64,000 bases of DNA from Lentzea albidocapillata (GTDB taxonomy: Bacteria > Actinomycetota > Actinomycetes > Mycobacteriales > Pseudonocardiaceae): assembly GCF_000719115.1 (NCBI RefSeq), contig NZ_JOEA01000014.1, positions 558,001 to 622,000 of the forward strand, in the 5' to 3' direction. The translations under genes were made by a program, and so were the position numbers. Below the pieces are notes generated by a model that saw only the letters and a list, made by a program, of their open reading frames with translations, was not told where the DNA came from and ran no database searches. Below, piece by piece: positions 11,154 to 22,680 of this stretch (position 1 is its first letter; each line of letters starts with the position of its first letter).

Positions 11154-12098
11154 ATGCTGCGATCGGTAGCGGTTCCCCTCATCGACGGCGTCGCGCCGTT
11201 CGAGTTCGGTCTGCTCTGCGAGGTGTTCGGCTTCGACCGGACCGACGAGGGCGTGCCGCTGGTCGACTTCCGGGTGTGCGGGGAGATCCCGAACCAGCCG
11301 GTGCCGACGAGCATCCGCGGCGTGAGCATCACGCCGGAACACGGGTTCGACGCGCTGCAGAGCGTCGACCTCGTCGCACTGCCCGCCGCACGCGTCCGCG
11401 ACGAATACCCGGAGAAGCTGGTCAAGGCGCTCCGCGAGACCGGCGCGACGCTGCTCAGCGTGTGCAGCGGGGCGTTCATCCTCGGCGCGGCCGGGCTGCT
11501 CGACGACCGGCACTGCACCACGCACTGGCGCGAGGCGCGGCAGTTCCAGGAGCGGTTCCCGAAGGCGCGGCTCGACGCCGACGTGCTGTTCGTGGACGAC
11601 GGGAACATCATCACCAGCGCCGGCACGGCGGCGGGCATCGACGCCTGCCTGCACCTGGTCCGGCGGGAACTCGGCACCAAGATCGCCAACACGATCGCGC
11701 GCCGGATGGTCGTGGCGCCGCAGCGCGACGGCGGGCAGCGGCAGTTCGTGGAGCTCCCGATCCCGGAGTGCAGCTCGGACAGCCTCGAACCGGTGCTGGA
11801 GCACGTGCTCGACACGATCGCGGACAACCACACGGTGGCGACGATGGCGAAGCTCGCCGTCATGTCCGAGCGGACTTTCGCGCGCAGGTTCGCCGCGGAG
11901 ACCGGCACCACTCCGAACAAGTGGCTGTCACTCCAACGGGTACTTCACGCGCGCAGGCTGCTGGAAGAGACCGACCTGGACGTCGACACGGTCGCGACCA
12001 GGTCAGGCTTCGGGACAGCCGCCCTCCTGCGGCACCACTTCCATCGGGTCGTCGGCATCGCACCGAGCGATTACCGCCGCACATTCTCCTGTCGTTAG
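11154..12098 (+). CDS. GlxA-type transcriptional regulator (DJ-1/PfpI domain plus AraC HTH)
   Basis: The 314-residue regulator has an N-terminal DJ-1/PfpI-like domain (about 1-190) and a C-terminal AraC-type double helix-turn-helix (about 215-314: MAKLAVMSERTFARRFAAET and VATRSGFGTAALLRHHFHRV). The N-terminal domain keeps a cysteine at the nucleophile elbow (LLSVCSGAFILGAAGLL), typical of GlxA proteins, where it serves as a sensor domain rather than a proven enzyme. The target is unknown. The paired repeats directly upstream suggest autoregulation. It runs toward the MarR gene and the two overlap by 96 nt at their 3' ends. Confidence 0.88.
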   Translation: MLRSVAVPLIDGVAPFEFGLLCEVFGFDRTDEGVPLVDFRVCGEIPNQPVPTSIRGVSITPEHGFDALQSVDLVALPAARVRDEYPEKLVKALRETGATLLSVCSGAFILGAAGLLDDRHCTTHWREARQFQERFPKARLDADVLFVDDGNIITSAGTAAGIDACLHLVRRELGTKIANTIARRMVVAPQRDGGQRQFVELPIPECSSDSLEPVLEHVLDTIADNHTVATMAKLAVMSERTFARRFAAETGTTPNKWLSLQRVLHARRLLEETDLDVDTVATRSGFGTAALLRHHFHRVVGIAPSDYRRTFSCR

Positions 12099-12536
12099 GC
12101 GCGTGAAGATCTTCTCGGAGATCGACCCCAGCGCCTCGACCTCGGCCTCGGTGAGCAGGTCGAACACCAGCCTGTGCACCGTCTCGGCGTGCGCCGGCGC
12201 GGCCTCCTCGATCGCGGACCGGCCCTGGTCCGTCAGCACGACGAACGACCCGCGCCCGTCGCTGCTGCAGTTCTCCCTGCGCACCAGGCCGCGCTTCTCC
12301 ATCCGTGCGACGTGATGCGAGATGCGGCTCTTCTCCCAGTGCAAGGACCGTGCAAGCTCCAACACGCGCACGCGTTCATCACGCGTGTCGGTGAGCTGCA
12401 CCAGCACGGCGAAGTCAGCCATCGAGATGTCCGAGTCGACCGACATTTGCCTGCTCAGATGCGCATTGAGCTCCCCCTGCATGCGGACGTAGGCACGCCA
12501 CGCCCGCTGCTGCTCAGGTTCCAACCATCGTGTCAC
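12003..12536 (-). CDS. MarR-family transcriptional regulator
   Basis: This 177-residue MarR protein starts VTRWLEPEQQRAWRAYVRMQ, a common actinobacterial MarR opening. The winged HTH is in the middle (VLELARSLHWEKSRISHHVA, then the wing KRGLVRRENCSSDGRGSFV). GTG 12536 is preferred to the in-frame ATG at 12566 because family members begin here. TATGCT lies six bases upstream, allowing a leaderless message. It is divergent from the yceI-like gene at 12631. MarR next to YceI is a recurring actinobacterial pair, so yceI is the likely target. The ligand is unknown. A 96-nt 3' overlap with the GlxA gene is notable. Confidence 0.87.
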   Translation of the reverse strand: MTRWLEPEQQRAWRAYVRMQGELNAHLSRQMSVDSDISMADFAVLVQLTDTRDERVRVLELARSLHWEKSRISHHVARMEKRGLVRRENCSSDGRGSFVVLTDQGRSAIEEAAPAHAETVHRLVFDLLTEAEVEALGSISEKIFTRLTTGECAAVIARCDADDPMEVVPQEGGCPEA

Positions 12537-12557
12537 CGCTTCAGCATACGGGAATAG

Positions 12558-12630
12558 TTGACACATCACCCACGTTCGGGCAAGGTGAGTGACAGTTCAA
12601 CCAAATCGAGCAACCGAAGGACTTGACACC
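12558..12630 (+). promoter_or_regulatory. Promoter region of the yceI-like gene
   Basis: A perfect TTGACA (12558-12563) lies in the 94-bp gap between the divergent MarR and yceI-like genes, but no strong -10 follows at the usual distance. GTTCAACC around 12594 and TTGACACC just before the ATG repeat the same half-site in both orientations and could be MarR contact sites. GAAGGA at 12616-12621 is the ribosome-binding site. Confidence 0.4.
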
Positions 12631-13188
12631 ATGACCACCGCCACGAACCTCACCGAACTGACCGGCGACTACGTCATCGACGCCTCGCACTCCCGCATCG
12701 GCTTCGTCGCGCGCCACGCGATGGTCACCAAGGTTCGCGGTGCGTTCAACGAGTTCGACGGCAAGATCTCCATCGATGGTGACAAGCCGGAGAACACCAC
12801 CGCCGAGGTGACCGTGAAGGTCGCCACCATCGACACCCGCAACGCTCAGCGCGACGGCCACCTGACGACGAACGACTTCCTCGCCGTCGAGGAGTACCCG
12901 GAGATCAAGTTCGTCTCGACCTCCGCGAAGCAGGTCGACGACGACAACTTCGAGATCACCGGTGACCTCACCATCAAGGACGTCACCAAGAGCATCACCA
13001 TCCCGTTCGCCTTCGAGGGCGTGGCCGTCGACCCGTTCGGCAACACCCGCGTCGGCTTCGAGGGCTCGCACGCCATCAACCGCAAGGACTACGGCGTCAC
13101 CTGGAACGCCGCCCTGGAGACCGGTGGCGTGCTGGTGAGCGAGAAGATCGTCCTCGAGTTCGAGATCTCCGCGATCAAGCAGGCCTGA
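12631..13188 (+). CDS. YceI-family lipid-binding protein
   Basis: This 185-residue YceI-like lipocalin-type beta barrel is a family that binds long isoprenoid or other amphiphilic lipids. The characteristic start GDYVIDASHSRIGFVARHAM (12-31), the strand pattern DTRNAQRDGHLTTNDFLAVE and the end EKIVLEFEISAIKQA are present. No signal peptide is seen, so it is probably cytoplasmic, unlike the periplasmic E. coli protein. The ATG has GAAGGA nine bases upstream. The divergent MarR gene probably controls it. Confidence 0.9.
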   Translation: MTTATNLTELTGDYVIDASHSRIGFVARHAMVTKVRGAFNEFDGKISIDGDKPENTTAEVTVKVATIDTRNAQRDGHLTTNDFLAVEEYPEIKFVSTSAKQVDDDNFEITGDLTIKDVTKSITIPFAFEGVAVDPFGNTRVGFEGSHAINRKDYGVTWNAALETGGVLVSEKIVLEFEISAIKQA

Positions 13189-13205
13189 CGACGGCCACCG
13201 GGCAC

Positions 13206-13270
13206 GGGGCGTGGTAGATCTGGGCCTGCTAGGTAGATCCGAGCAGTATCCGGCGTATCCGCCACGCCCC
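13206..13270. terminator. Inverted repeat downstream of the yceI-like gene
   Basis: GGGGCGTGG (13206-13214) pairs perfectly with CCACGCCCC (13262-13270). The 47-nt loop contains a second small stem, CTGCT/AGCAG. It sits 18 nt after the yceI-like stop and 76 nt before devR, so it could end the former transcript or act in the devR leader. There is no T run. Confidence 0.3.
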
Positions 13271-13346
13271 CGCGACCCGATCGTCACAGTGAGCCGTGCA
13301 CTGTTGGCCCCCTCAGGTCAGCGTCTTTGGGGCTACCGTGACTTCC

Positions 13347-16359
<3,013 letters not shown>

Positions 16360-16363
<4 letters not shown>

Positions 16364-17517
16364 CGCGCCATCACCGCCTTCCACAGCAGCCGAGCCAGCT
16401 CCGGGTGGCAGATGTCGTTGTGAGCGCCCGCGATCCCGTCGATCCGGCGGATCACGGACGTGCAGTCGACGTTGTGCACCTGCCCGCGCTGAAGCTCGCC
16501 GGGAGAGCCGATGTTGTGGCCGTGCGCGTAGGTGCCCTGCACGCCGTGCGAGCCGAGGCCGCCGTACTTCGGGTACTCGTCCAGGTCGACCTGCCGGCCC
16601 GATCGCGCGGCCAGCGGGTAGAAACGGCCGATGGCGTAGTCGTTCGACGACGTGGTGACGATGATCGGGCCTGGCACGCGGCCGAGCACGCCGCGGAAGT
16701 AGCCGGAGCCGGGTTCGCCGGGCAGCCGTTCCGCGAACGACCACAGCGACATCGCGCCCTGCACCAGGGTCAGTGTCGCGGCGGGCACCACGTTCGCCAT
16801 CGCCGTGGCGGTGATGCAGCCGAAGCTGTGGCCCATCAGGTGGATGCGCGCGTCCGGCGCGGCCTGGGCGACGTCACGGGCGATCCTGGCCGCACCGCTC
16901 TCGCCGAACACCTTGGCGCGCCGCTTCATCTTCCAGAACGTCAGGATCCGCAACGGCGACAGGATGCCGCCCAGGGCCGGATCCTCCAGGCATGCCCGGT
17001 AGAGCTGCTCGGCGTCGAACGCCATCCCGTCCTCGCCCGGCAGGTCCGGAACCGAGCTCTCCAGGTAGTCGTAGGCCTGTTTGACCGTGGGCGACATCCG
17101 GCACGGGTGCTGCCGCGCGGCCTGGACGATCGTGCGCACGGCGGCCGTGCGTCCGGCACCACCGCCGAGACGGCCGGCCTGTGCCTTGATGAACTCGTCC
17201 GACCGCACGTCCTCGTCGCCCCACGCCTTCGACGGCCAGTGCAGACCGACGAGCAGGGACTTGAAACCGCCCGGAAGCCGGTGTGCCGCTTCACGTTCGG
17301 CACGGCAGCCGGCCATCGTCGCGACCCACCGCCCGTACTGCTCACGGGCGGCCGGCACGTCGCCGTTCCACCCGTGGATGAAGAAGAAGACGTCGGTGAC
17401 ACCTTGGCGGGCGTCGTACAGCACGTCCGCGCTGTCCCGCCCCCGCTCGTTACCTGTCTCGTCGAAGCAGACGAGGTGATAGCTGATGTCGTGACCTGGC
17501 ACGGATTCTCGGGACAT
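16360..17517 (-). CDS. Alpha/beta hydrolase, lipase-like
   Basis: This 385-residue protein has the alpha/beta hydrolase fold. The oxyanion-hole segment is FFFIHGWNGD, the nucleophile elbow is LMGHSFG (Ser), and candidate acid and base residues lie in TTSSND and GIAGAHNDICHPELA near the C-terminus. Several Cys residues and no signal peptide suggest a cytoplasmic enzyme. The substrate is unknown; the long insert between the oxyanion segment and the nucleophile (about 60-215) would form a large lid. It is convergent with the Acg-like gene, stops overlapping by 4 nt. Downstream flank 17518-17598 shows nothing further. Confidence 0.75.
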
Positions 17518-17598
17518 CGCGGATCACCACCACACAGAACGCGCCCAACTGTTGTCCGTTTAATCGGAATCGGGGCGGCTCATGTTTACCCCCACCGA

Positions 17599-18162
17599 TC
17601 AGGAAAACCCGTTCGGACCAGGGGATTCACCCCGATTGCGCCGGTAGTGTCGGGCCGCGCGGACCCTGTTGCCGCACGACGGCGAGCACCATTCCCGACG
17701 TGGGTGGTCCTTCACGAAGTACAGCACGCAGCCCGGCGCATAACAGGCGCGCAACAGAACCCGGCGCTCGCCGGTGAACAGGTCCACTGCCTCCGTGGCG
17801 ATCGAGGCGCGCTCACGATCCGCGAGTGATCCGTCGCTTTCGTTGTGCCGCAACAGTTCTCCGTCGCGCACGGCCAGCTGCGGCCACCGCTGCGCACTGC
17901 GCGCCGCACGGTTGACCTCAGCCACGGCCCGCTCCAGATCACGATCCCGCGCGACCGGACGCGTGTCCTCGGTCAGCACGCCCGCGAGGTCGCGCAGTGC
18001 CTGCCGCAACGAGCGGAACGCGCCGAGATCGGCCTGGCTCGCCGGAACGCCCAGGAAGTCGCGGAGTCCACCGACAGTCGTCAGGTCGTCGTGGACCTGT
18101 GACCGATTGGCCCAGATGGTGTTCATCAGCAGGACCGGACGGGGCTCGTCGGGCGTCAGCAC
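17599..18162 (-). CDS. CGNR zinc finger / ABATE-domain transcriptional regulator
   Basis: The 187-residue protein has an N-terminal ABATE (stress-induced regulator) domain (about 8-130: LLMNTIWANRSQVHDDL, SLRQALRDLAGV) and a C-terminal CGNR zinc finger with CYAPGC and WCSPSCGNRVRAARHYRRNR. The family acts as DNA-binding regulators in actinobacteria. GTG 18162 is chosen as the start because it precedes LTPDEPRP and the intergenic operator begins right behind it. It is divergent from a DUF1348-type gene, and an inverted repeat between them is the probable operator. Confidence 0.82.
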   Translation of the reverse strand: MLTPDEPRPVLLMNTIWANRSQVHDDLTTVGGLRDFLGVPASQADLGAFRSLRQALRDLAGVLTEDTRPVARDRDLERAVAEVNRAARSAQRWPQLAVRDGELLRHNESDGSLADRERASIATEAVDLFTGERRVLLRACYAPGCVLYFVKDHPRREWCSPSCGNRVRAARHYRRNRGESPGPNGFS

Positions 18163-18163
18163 G

Positions 18164-18195
18164 CCTAACGGTAACACAGGCTTGCATCCGTTAGG
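18164..18195. promoter_or_regulatory. Inverted-repeat operator CCTAACGG / CCGTTAGG
   Basis: CCTAACGG (18164-18171) and its exact reverse complement CCGTTAGG (18188-18195) flank a 16-bp spacer in the 81-bp gap between the divergent CGNR regulator and DUF1348 gene. TTCTAACG follows at about 18200 as a third, weaker half. It is probably the binding site of the adjacent CGNR regulator. Confidence 0.5.
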
Positions 18196-18243
18196 TTCTC
18201 GTTCTAACGTTTGCAACGTCGCCCAACCGTTGGAAGGACCATC

Positions 18244-18672
18244 GTGAAACCTCCGTTCGACGCCGAGACCGCCCGCCGCAAGGTGCAGGCCGCCCAGGAC
18301 GCCTGGAACACCAAGGATCCGGTGCGCGTGGCCGGCGCTTACACACCGGATTCTGTGTGGCGCAACAGGTCCGAATTCGTCCACGGCACCGACGAGATCG
18401 TGGCGTTCCTGACGAAGAAGTGGGAGCGCGAGCACGAGTACGTGCTGCGCAAGTCGTTGTGGGCGTTCGGCGACGACCGCATCGCCGTGCGCTTCCAGTA
18501 CGAGTGGCACGACGACGAGGGCCAGTGGTGGCGCAGCTACGGCAACGAGAACTGGGAGTTCGCCGAGTCCGGCCTGATGCGTCGGCGCGAGGCGAGCATC
18601 AACGACGTGAAGATCGCCGAGTCCGAGCGCCGCATCGACCCGAACTCGACCTACGAGATCCCGGCGGAGTGA
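18244..18672 (+). CDS. DUF1348 / NTF2-like protein
   Basis: This 142-residue protein of the DUF1348 family has the NTF2-like (SnoaL-type) cone fold. Family features are the start AARDAWN-like segment ([20 protein letters not shown]), [15 protein letters not shown], and [20 protein letters not shown] with the ending [14 protein letters not shown]. Function is not established; a ligand-binding or stress role is usual for the fold. The GTG start has GGAAGGA six bases upstream. It is probably co-transcribed with the MOSC gene, whose alternative GTG overlaps this stop, and is probably controlled by the divergent CGNR regulator. Confidence 0.87.
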   Translation: MKPPFDAETARRKVQAAQDAWNTKDPVRVAGAYTPDSVWRNRSEFVHGTDEIVAFLTKKWEREHEYVLRKSLWAFGDDRIAVRFQYEWHDDEGQWWRSYGNENWEFAESGLMRRREASINDVKIAESERRIDPNSTYEIPAE

Positions 18673-18677
18673 CGGCC

Positions 18678-19358
18678 GTGCACGTCAAGGCGTTGTGGCG
18701 GTTCCCGGTGAAGTCACTGGGCGGCGAAGAACTCCAGCAGGCGAAGTTCACGTCCGACGGCGTGGAGGGCGACCGGCTGGTGCACGTGCAGGGCCCGCGC
18801 GGCGTGCTGACCGGGCGCACCCGGTACGGCCTGCTCACGATCCCCGCGACCACCGGCCCGGACGGTCCGTTGGTGGACGGACATCCCTGGGACAGCTGGC
18901 AAGCTCACGAGAGGGTGCTGCCGTTCGGCGGCAGGCTGACCCGTTACACCGGCCCGGAGCGGTTCGACGTGCTGAACGTCCTGGTGGCAACGGACGGCCA
19001 GGTCGAGGCCGCGGGCGTCGACGTGCGGCGGCTGCGGCCGAACATCCTCATCGGCGGTGTCGAGGCCGGCGAGGAGGACAGCTGGCCTGGGCACGCGCTG
19101 GTGGTCGGTGATGTCGTGATCGGCATGTACCAGAAGCGCGCCCGGTGCGTGGTCACGACGATCGACCCCGACACCGGCGCGCAGGACCTGGACGTGCACC
19201 GGCGCATCCGGCACGAGTTCGGTGGCGTGCTGTGCCTGGACAGCTGGGTCATTCAGCCGGGCGTGGTCAACGTCGGAGATGCCGTTGAGCTGGTGCCGAC
19301 CGACGAACTCCCCGAGCACATCGGCGGGTGGATCGTCGGCCGGCCCTACGCGGTCTAG
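18678..19358 (+). CDS. MOSC-domain protein (mARC-like)
   Basis: The 226-residue protein has a MOSC N-terminal beta barrel (VHVKALWRFPVKSLGGEELQ) and a MOSC domain with the molybdenum-cofactor cysteine context KRARCVVTTIDPDTG, as in mARC/YcbX proteins that reduce N-hydroxylated or similar compounds using a sulfur-ligated molybdopterin. Electron partner and substrate cannot be told. GGAG about 8 bases upstream supports GTG 18678; GTG 18669, overlapping the previous stop as GTGA, is the alternative. Its 3' end overlaps the convergent IcmF stop by 4 nt. Confidence 0.87.
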   Translation: MHVKALWRFPVKSLGGEELQQAKFTSDGVEGDRLVHVQGPRGVLTGRTRYGLLTIPATTGPDGPLVDGHPWDSWQAHERVLPFGGRLTRYTGPERFDVLNVLVATDGQVEAAGVDVRRLRPNILIGGVEAGEEDSWPGHALVVGDVVIGMYQKRARCVVTTIDPDTGAQDLDVHRRIRHEFGGVLCLDSWVIQPGVVNVGDAVELVPTDELPEHIGGWIVGRPYAV

Positions 19359-22300
19359 ATGTTGCGGCGGTACTGGCCGCCCACCTCGAAGAACGCCTCG
19401 GTGATCTGGCCGAGCGTGCACACACGGGCCGCGTCCATCAGCACCCCGAACACGTTCTCGTTCGTCTGCGCCACCTCACGCAGCCGCGCCAACGCCTTCT
19501 GGGCCTCGTCGCGGTGCGCGGCCTGGTACGCACGGGTGCGCTCGACCTGCGACTCCTTCTCCTCCTCGGTGGCGCGCGCGAGTTCGATCTTCACGACCTC
19601 GCGCGTGCCGTCCTCCGGCAGGAAGGTGTTGACGCCGATCAACGGCAGCGAGCCGTCGTGCTTGCGCTGTTCGTAGAGCATCGACTCGTCCTGGATGCGG
19701 CCGCGCTGGTAGCCGGTCTCCATCGCGCCGAGCACGCCGCCGCGTTCGGAGATGCGGTCGAACTCCATCAGCACGGCCTCTTCGACGAGGTCGGTCAGCT
19801 CGTCGATGACGAACGAGCCCTGCAGCGGGTTCTCGTTGGCGGAGAGGCCCCACTCCTTGTTGATGATCATCTGGATGGCCATCGCGCGACGGACGGACGA
19901 CTCCGTGGGAGTGGTGATCGCCTCGTCGTAAGCGTTGGTGTGCAAGGAGTTGCAGTTGTCGTACAGCGCGCAGAGGGCCTGCAACGTCGTGCGGATGTCA
20001 TTGAAGTCCATCTCCTGCGCGTGCAGCGAACGGCCCGACGTCTGCACGTGGTACTTGAACTTCTGCGAACGCTCCGCGGCGCCGTAGCGGTCGCGCATGG
20101 CCACGGCCCAGATGCGGCGCGCCACGCGGCCGATGACGCTGTATTCGGCGTCCATGCCGTTGGAGAAGAAGAACGACAGGTTCGGCGCGAAGTCGTCGAT
20201 GTTCATGCCGCGCGCCAGGTACGACTCGACGTAGGTGAAGCCGTTGGCGAGCGTGAAGGCGAGCTGGCTGATGGGGTTCGCCCCGGCCTCGGCGATGTGG
20301 TAGCCAGAGATCGACACCGAGTAGAAGTTGCGGATCTGCTGCTGGATGAACCACTCCTGGATGTCCGCCATCATGCGCAGCGAGAACTCCGTGGAGAAGA
20401 TGCAGGTGTTCTGGCCCTGGTCCTCCTTGAGGATGTCGGCCTGAACGGTGCCGCGGACGTTGGCCAGTGCGAACGCCCTGATCCGGTCGTGCTCCTCGGC
20501 GCTGGGCTCGCGGCCCTCCTTCTCGGTGAACACGGCGACCTGCTGGTCGATCACGGTGTTGAGGAAGTACGCGAGGATCGTCGGCGCCGGGCCGTTGATC
20601 GTCATCGACACGGACGTCGTCGGCGCGACCAGGTCGAAGCCGTCGTACAGGGCCTTCATGTCGTCGAGCGACGCGATCGAGACGCCGGAGGTGCCGATCT
20701 TGCCGTAGACGTCCGGCGGGGTGTCGGGGTCGCGGCCGTAGAGCGTCACCGAGTCGAACGCCGTCGACAGGCGCGTGGCCGGGTTGCCCTTCGACAGGTA
20801 CTTGAAGCGGCGGTTCGTGCGGAACGCGTCGCCCTCGCCCGCGAACATGCGCGCCGGGTCCTCGCCCTCGCGCTTGAACGGGAAGACCCCTGCCGTGTAG
20901 GGGAAGAAGCCCGGCAGGTTCTCCTTGCGCAGGAACCGCAGCAGCGAGCCCTCGTCGTCGTAGCGGGGCAGGCTGACCCGGCGGACCTGGTTGCCGGACA
21001 ACGTCTCGCGCGTGAGCTTGGTGTGGATCTCCTTGTCCCGCACCTTGAACACGAGCTCGTCGCCGGAGTACTGCTCGACGATCGCCGGCCACGCTCCCAG
21101 CAGGTCCGCCGTCTCGCGGCCGACCTTGCGCTCGGCATCCGTTGCCAGTTCGGCGATGTCCGCGACGCCCTTGCCCGCCGCCTCCAACGCCTTCTGCGCG
21201 CCGGAGAGCTGGAGGTGCTTTCGGACCGCCTCGACCTGCTCGTCGGTCCTGCGGTGGTAGCCGCGCACCGTGTCGGAGATGTCGGACAGGTAGCGCGCAC
21301 GTGAGGCGGGCACGACCGTTGAGGCGCTCGTGGACGTCTTGCCGGCAACGGCGGCGAGTGCGCCCTCTTCGGCGTGCAGGCCGTGTTCGACCAGGCCGTC
21401 GCGCAGGAACTGGTAGAGCGCCGTTACGCCGTCGTCGTTGAACGTCGCGGCGGACGTGCCGTAGACCGGCATGTCCTCCCACTTGACGCCGAACGCCTCG
21501 CGGTTGCGCACCATCTGCCGTGCGACATCCCGGCGCGCGTCCTCGGCACCGCGGCGCTCGAACTTGTTGATCGCCACGGCGTCCGCGTAGTCGAGCATGT
21601 CGATCTTCTCGAGCTGCGACGCGGCACCGAACTCCGGCGTCATCACGTACAGCGAGAAGTCGACGAACGGCACGATGGCCGCGTCACCCTGACCGATACC
21701 GGGCGTCTCGACGATGACCAGATCGGCACCGGACGCCTTGCACGCCACGATGGCCTGCTCCAGGCCGTCCGGGATCTCGCTGCCCGCACGGCGCGTGGCC
21801 ATCGAACGGAAGAACACGCGGTCGCCGTCGAGGCAGTTCATCCGGATGCGGTCGCCGAGCAGTGCGCCACCACCACGCCGGCGCGTCGGGTCGACGGCGA
21901 GCACGGCGATGCGCAGCTTGTCCTGCTGGTCGAGCCGGAAGCGGCGCACCAGCTCGTCGGTGAGCGACGACTTGCCCGAGCCACCGGTGCCGGTGATGCC
22001 CAGGACCGGCACCTTGCGCGTGGTCTCGAGGGGTTCCGCGGTGCCGGCCTCAATGTGCGTGATCGCGCGCGCCAGGGCCTCGTCCGCCCCCGTCAGCAGC
22101 GCGTCGTGGCTGAACGGCTCCGTCAGCGCGTGGTCGCACTCCTCGATCATCAGGTTGATCATCCGGGCGAGGCCGAGCGTCTGCCCGTCCTGCGGCGAGA
22201 AGATCCGCGCGACCCCGCGCGAGTGCAGCAGCTCGATCTCCTCGGGGACGATGACGCCGCCACCGCCGCCGTAGACCCGGATGTGCCCGGCGCCGCGCTC

Positions 22301-22561
22301 GTTGAGCAGCTCGACCAGGTACGAGAAGTACTCGACGTGCCCGCCCTGGTACGCGCTGATGGCGATGCCCTGCGCGTCCTCCTGGATCGCCGCGTCGACG
22401 ACCTCCGACACCGACCTGTTGTGGCCGAGGTGGATGACCTCCGCACCCTGCGACTGCAGGATCCTCCGCATGATGTTGATAGCCGCGTCGTGGCCGTCGA
22501 ACAGGCTGGACGCGGTCACAAAGCGCACCGGGTTCGCCGGCTTGTGCAGAGTGGTCGCCAT
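19355..22561 (-). CDS. icmF: Fused isobutyryl-CoA mutase IcmF
   Basis: This 1068-residue IcmF-type enzyme is an adenosylcobalamin-dependent mutase of isobutyryl/butyryl-CoA (or related acyl-CoA), fused with its own G-protein chaperone. In order: a B12-binding domain (1-140) with the cobalt-ligand His24 in DGHD; a MeaI-type GTPase (about 150-420) with P-loop GTGGSGKSS at 191-199 and VDPTRR, INKFERRG; then the acyl-CoA mutase barrel (about 500-1068; FAPNLSFFFSNGMDAEYSVI, TSGRSLHAQEMDFNDIRTT). Length is usual for the family. The start MATTLHKPANP at 22561 is chosen over upstream in-frame codons because it begins the domain. No cobalamin riboswitch is seen in the 119-bp gap to the regulator upstream. 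Confidence 0.93.
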   Translation of the reverse strand: MATTLHKPANPVRFVTASSLFDGHDAAINIMRRILQSQGAEVIHLGHNRSVSEVVDAAIQEDAQGIAISAYQGGHVEYFSYLVELLNERGAGHIRVYGGGGGVIVPEEIELLHSRGVARIFSPQDGQTLGLARMINLMIEECDHALTEPFSHDALLTGADEALARAITHIEAGTAEPLETTRKVPVLGITGTGGSGKSSLTDELVRRFRLDQQDKLRIAVLAVDPTRRRGGGALLGDRIRMNCLDGDRVFFRSMATRRAGSEIPDGLEQAIVACKASGADLVIVETPGIGQGDAAIVPFVDFSLYVMTPEFGAASQLEKIDMLDYADAVAINKFERRGAEDARRDVARQMVRNREAFGVKWEDMPVYGTSAATFNDDGVTALYQFLRDGLVEHGLHAEEGALAAVAGKTSTSASTVVPASRARYLSDISDTVRGYHRRTDEQVEAVRKHLQLSGAQKALEAAGKGVADIAELATDAERKVGRETADLLGAWPAIVEQYSGDELVFKVRDKEIHTKLTRETLSGNQVRRVSLPRYDDEGSLLRFLRKENLPGFFPYTAGVFPFKREGEDPARMFAGEGDAFRTNRRFKYLSKGNPATRLSTAFDSVTLYGRDPDTPPDVYGKIGTSGVSIASLDDMKALYDGFDLVAPTTSVSMTINGPAPTILAYFLNTVIDQQVAVFTEKEGREPSAEEHDRIRAFALANVRGTVQADILKEDQGQNTCIFSTEFSLRMMADIQEWFIQQQIRNFYSVSISGYHIAEAGANPISQLAFTLANGFTYVESYLARGMNIDDFAPNLSFFFSNGMDAEYSVIGRVARRIWAVAMRDRYGAAERSQKFKYHVQTSGRSLHAQEMDFNDIRTTLQALCALYDNCNSLHTNAYDEAITTPTESSVRRAMAIQMIINKEWGLSANENPLQGSFVIDELTDLVEEAVLMEFDRISERGGVLGAMETGYQRGRIQDESMLYEQRKHDGSLPLIGVNTFLPEDGTREVVKIELARATEEEKESQVERTRAYQAAHRDEAQKALARLREVAQTNENVFGVLMDAARVCTLGQITEAFFEVGGQYRRNI

Positions 22562-22680
22562 GAGAATAGTTTGACTTCCTACTATCGGACGTGCAACCGA
22601 GCGTGGTCCAGGTCTCTGTATCGAGCAGGAGAGAACATGGTCCCGCCGGCTGCCGGAGGTTCGCTCGCGGAGCACTTCGG

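Noticed and set aside
22562..22680. Cobalamin riboswitch ahead of icmF
   Set aside because: No B12-box-like sequence is seen in the 119-bp gap and it is too short for the usual element.
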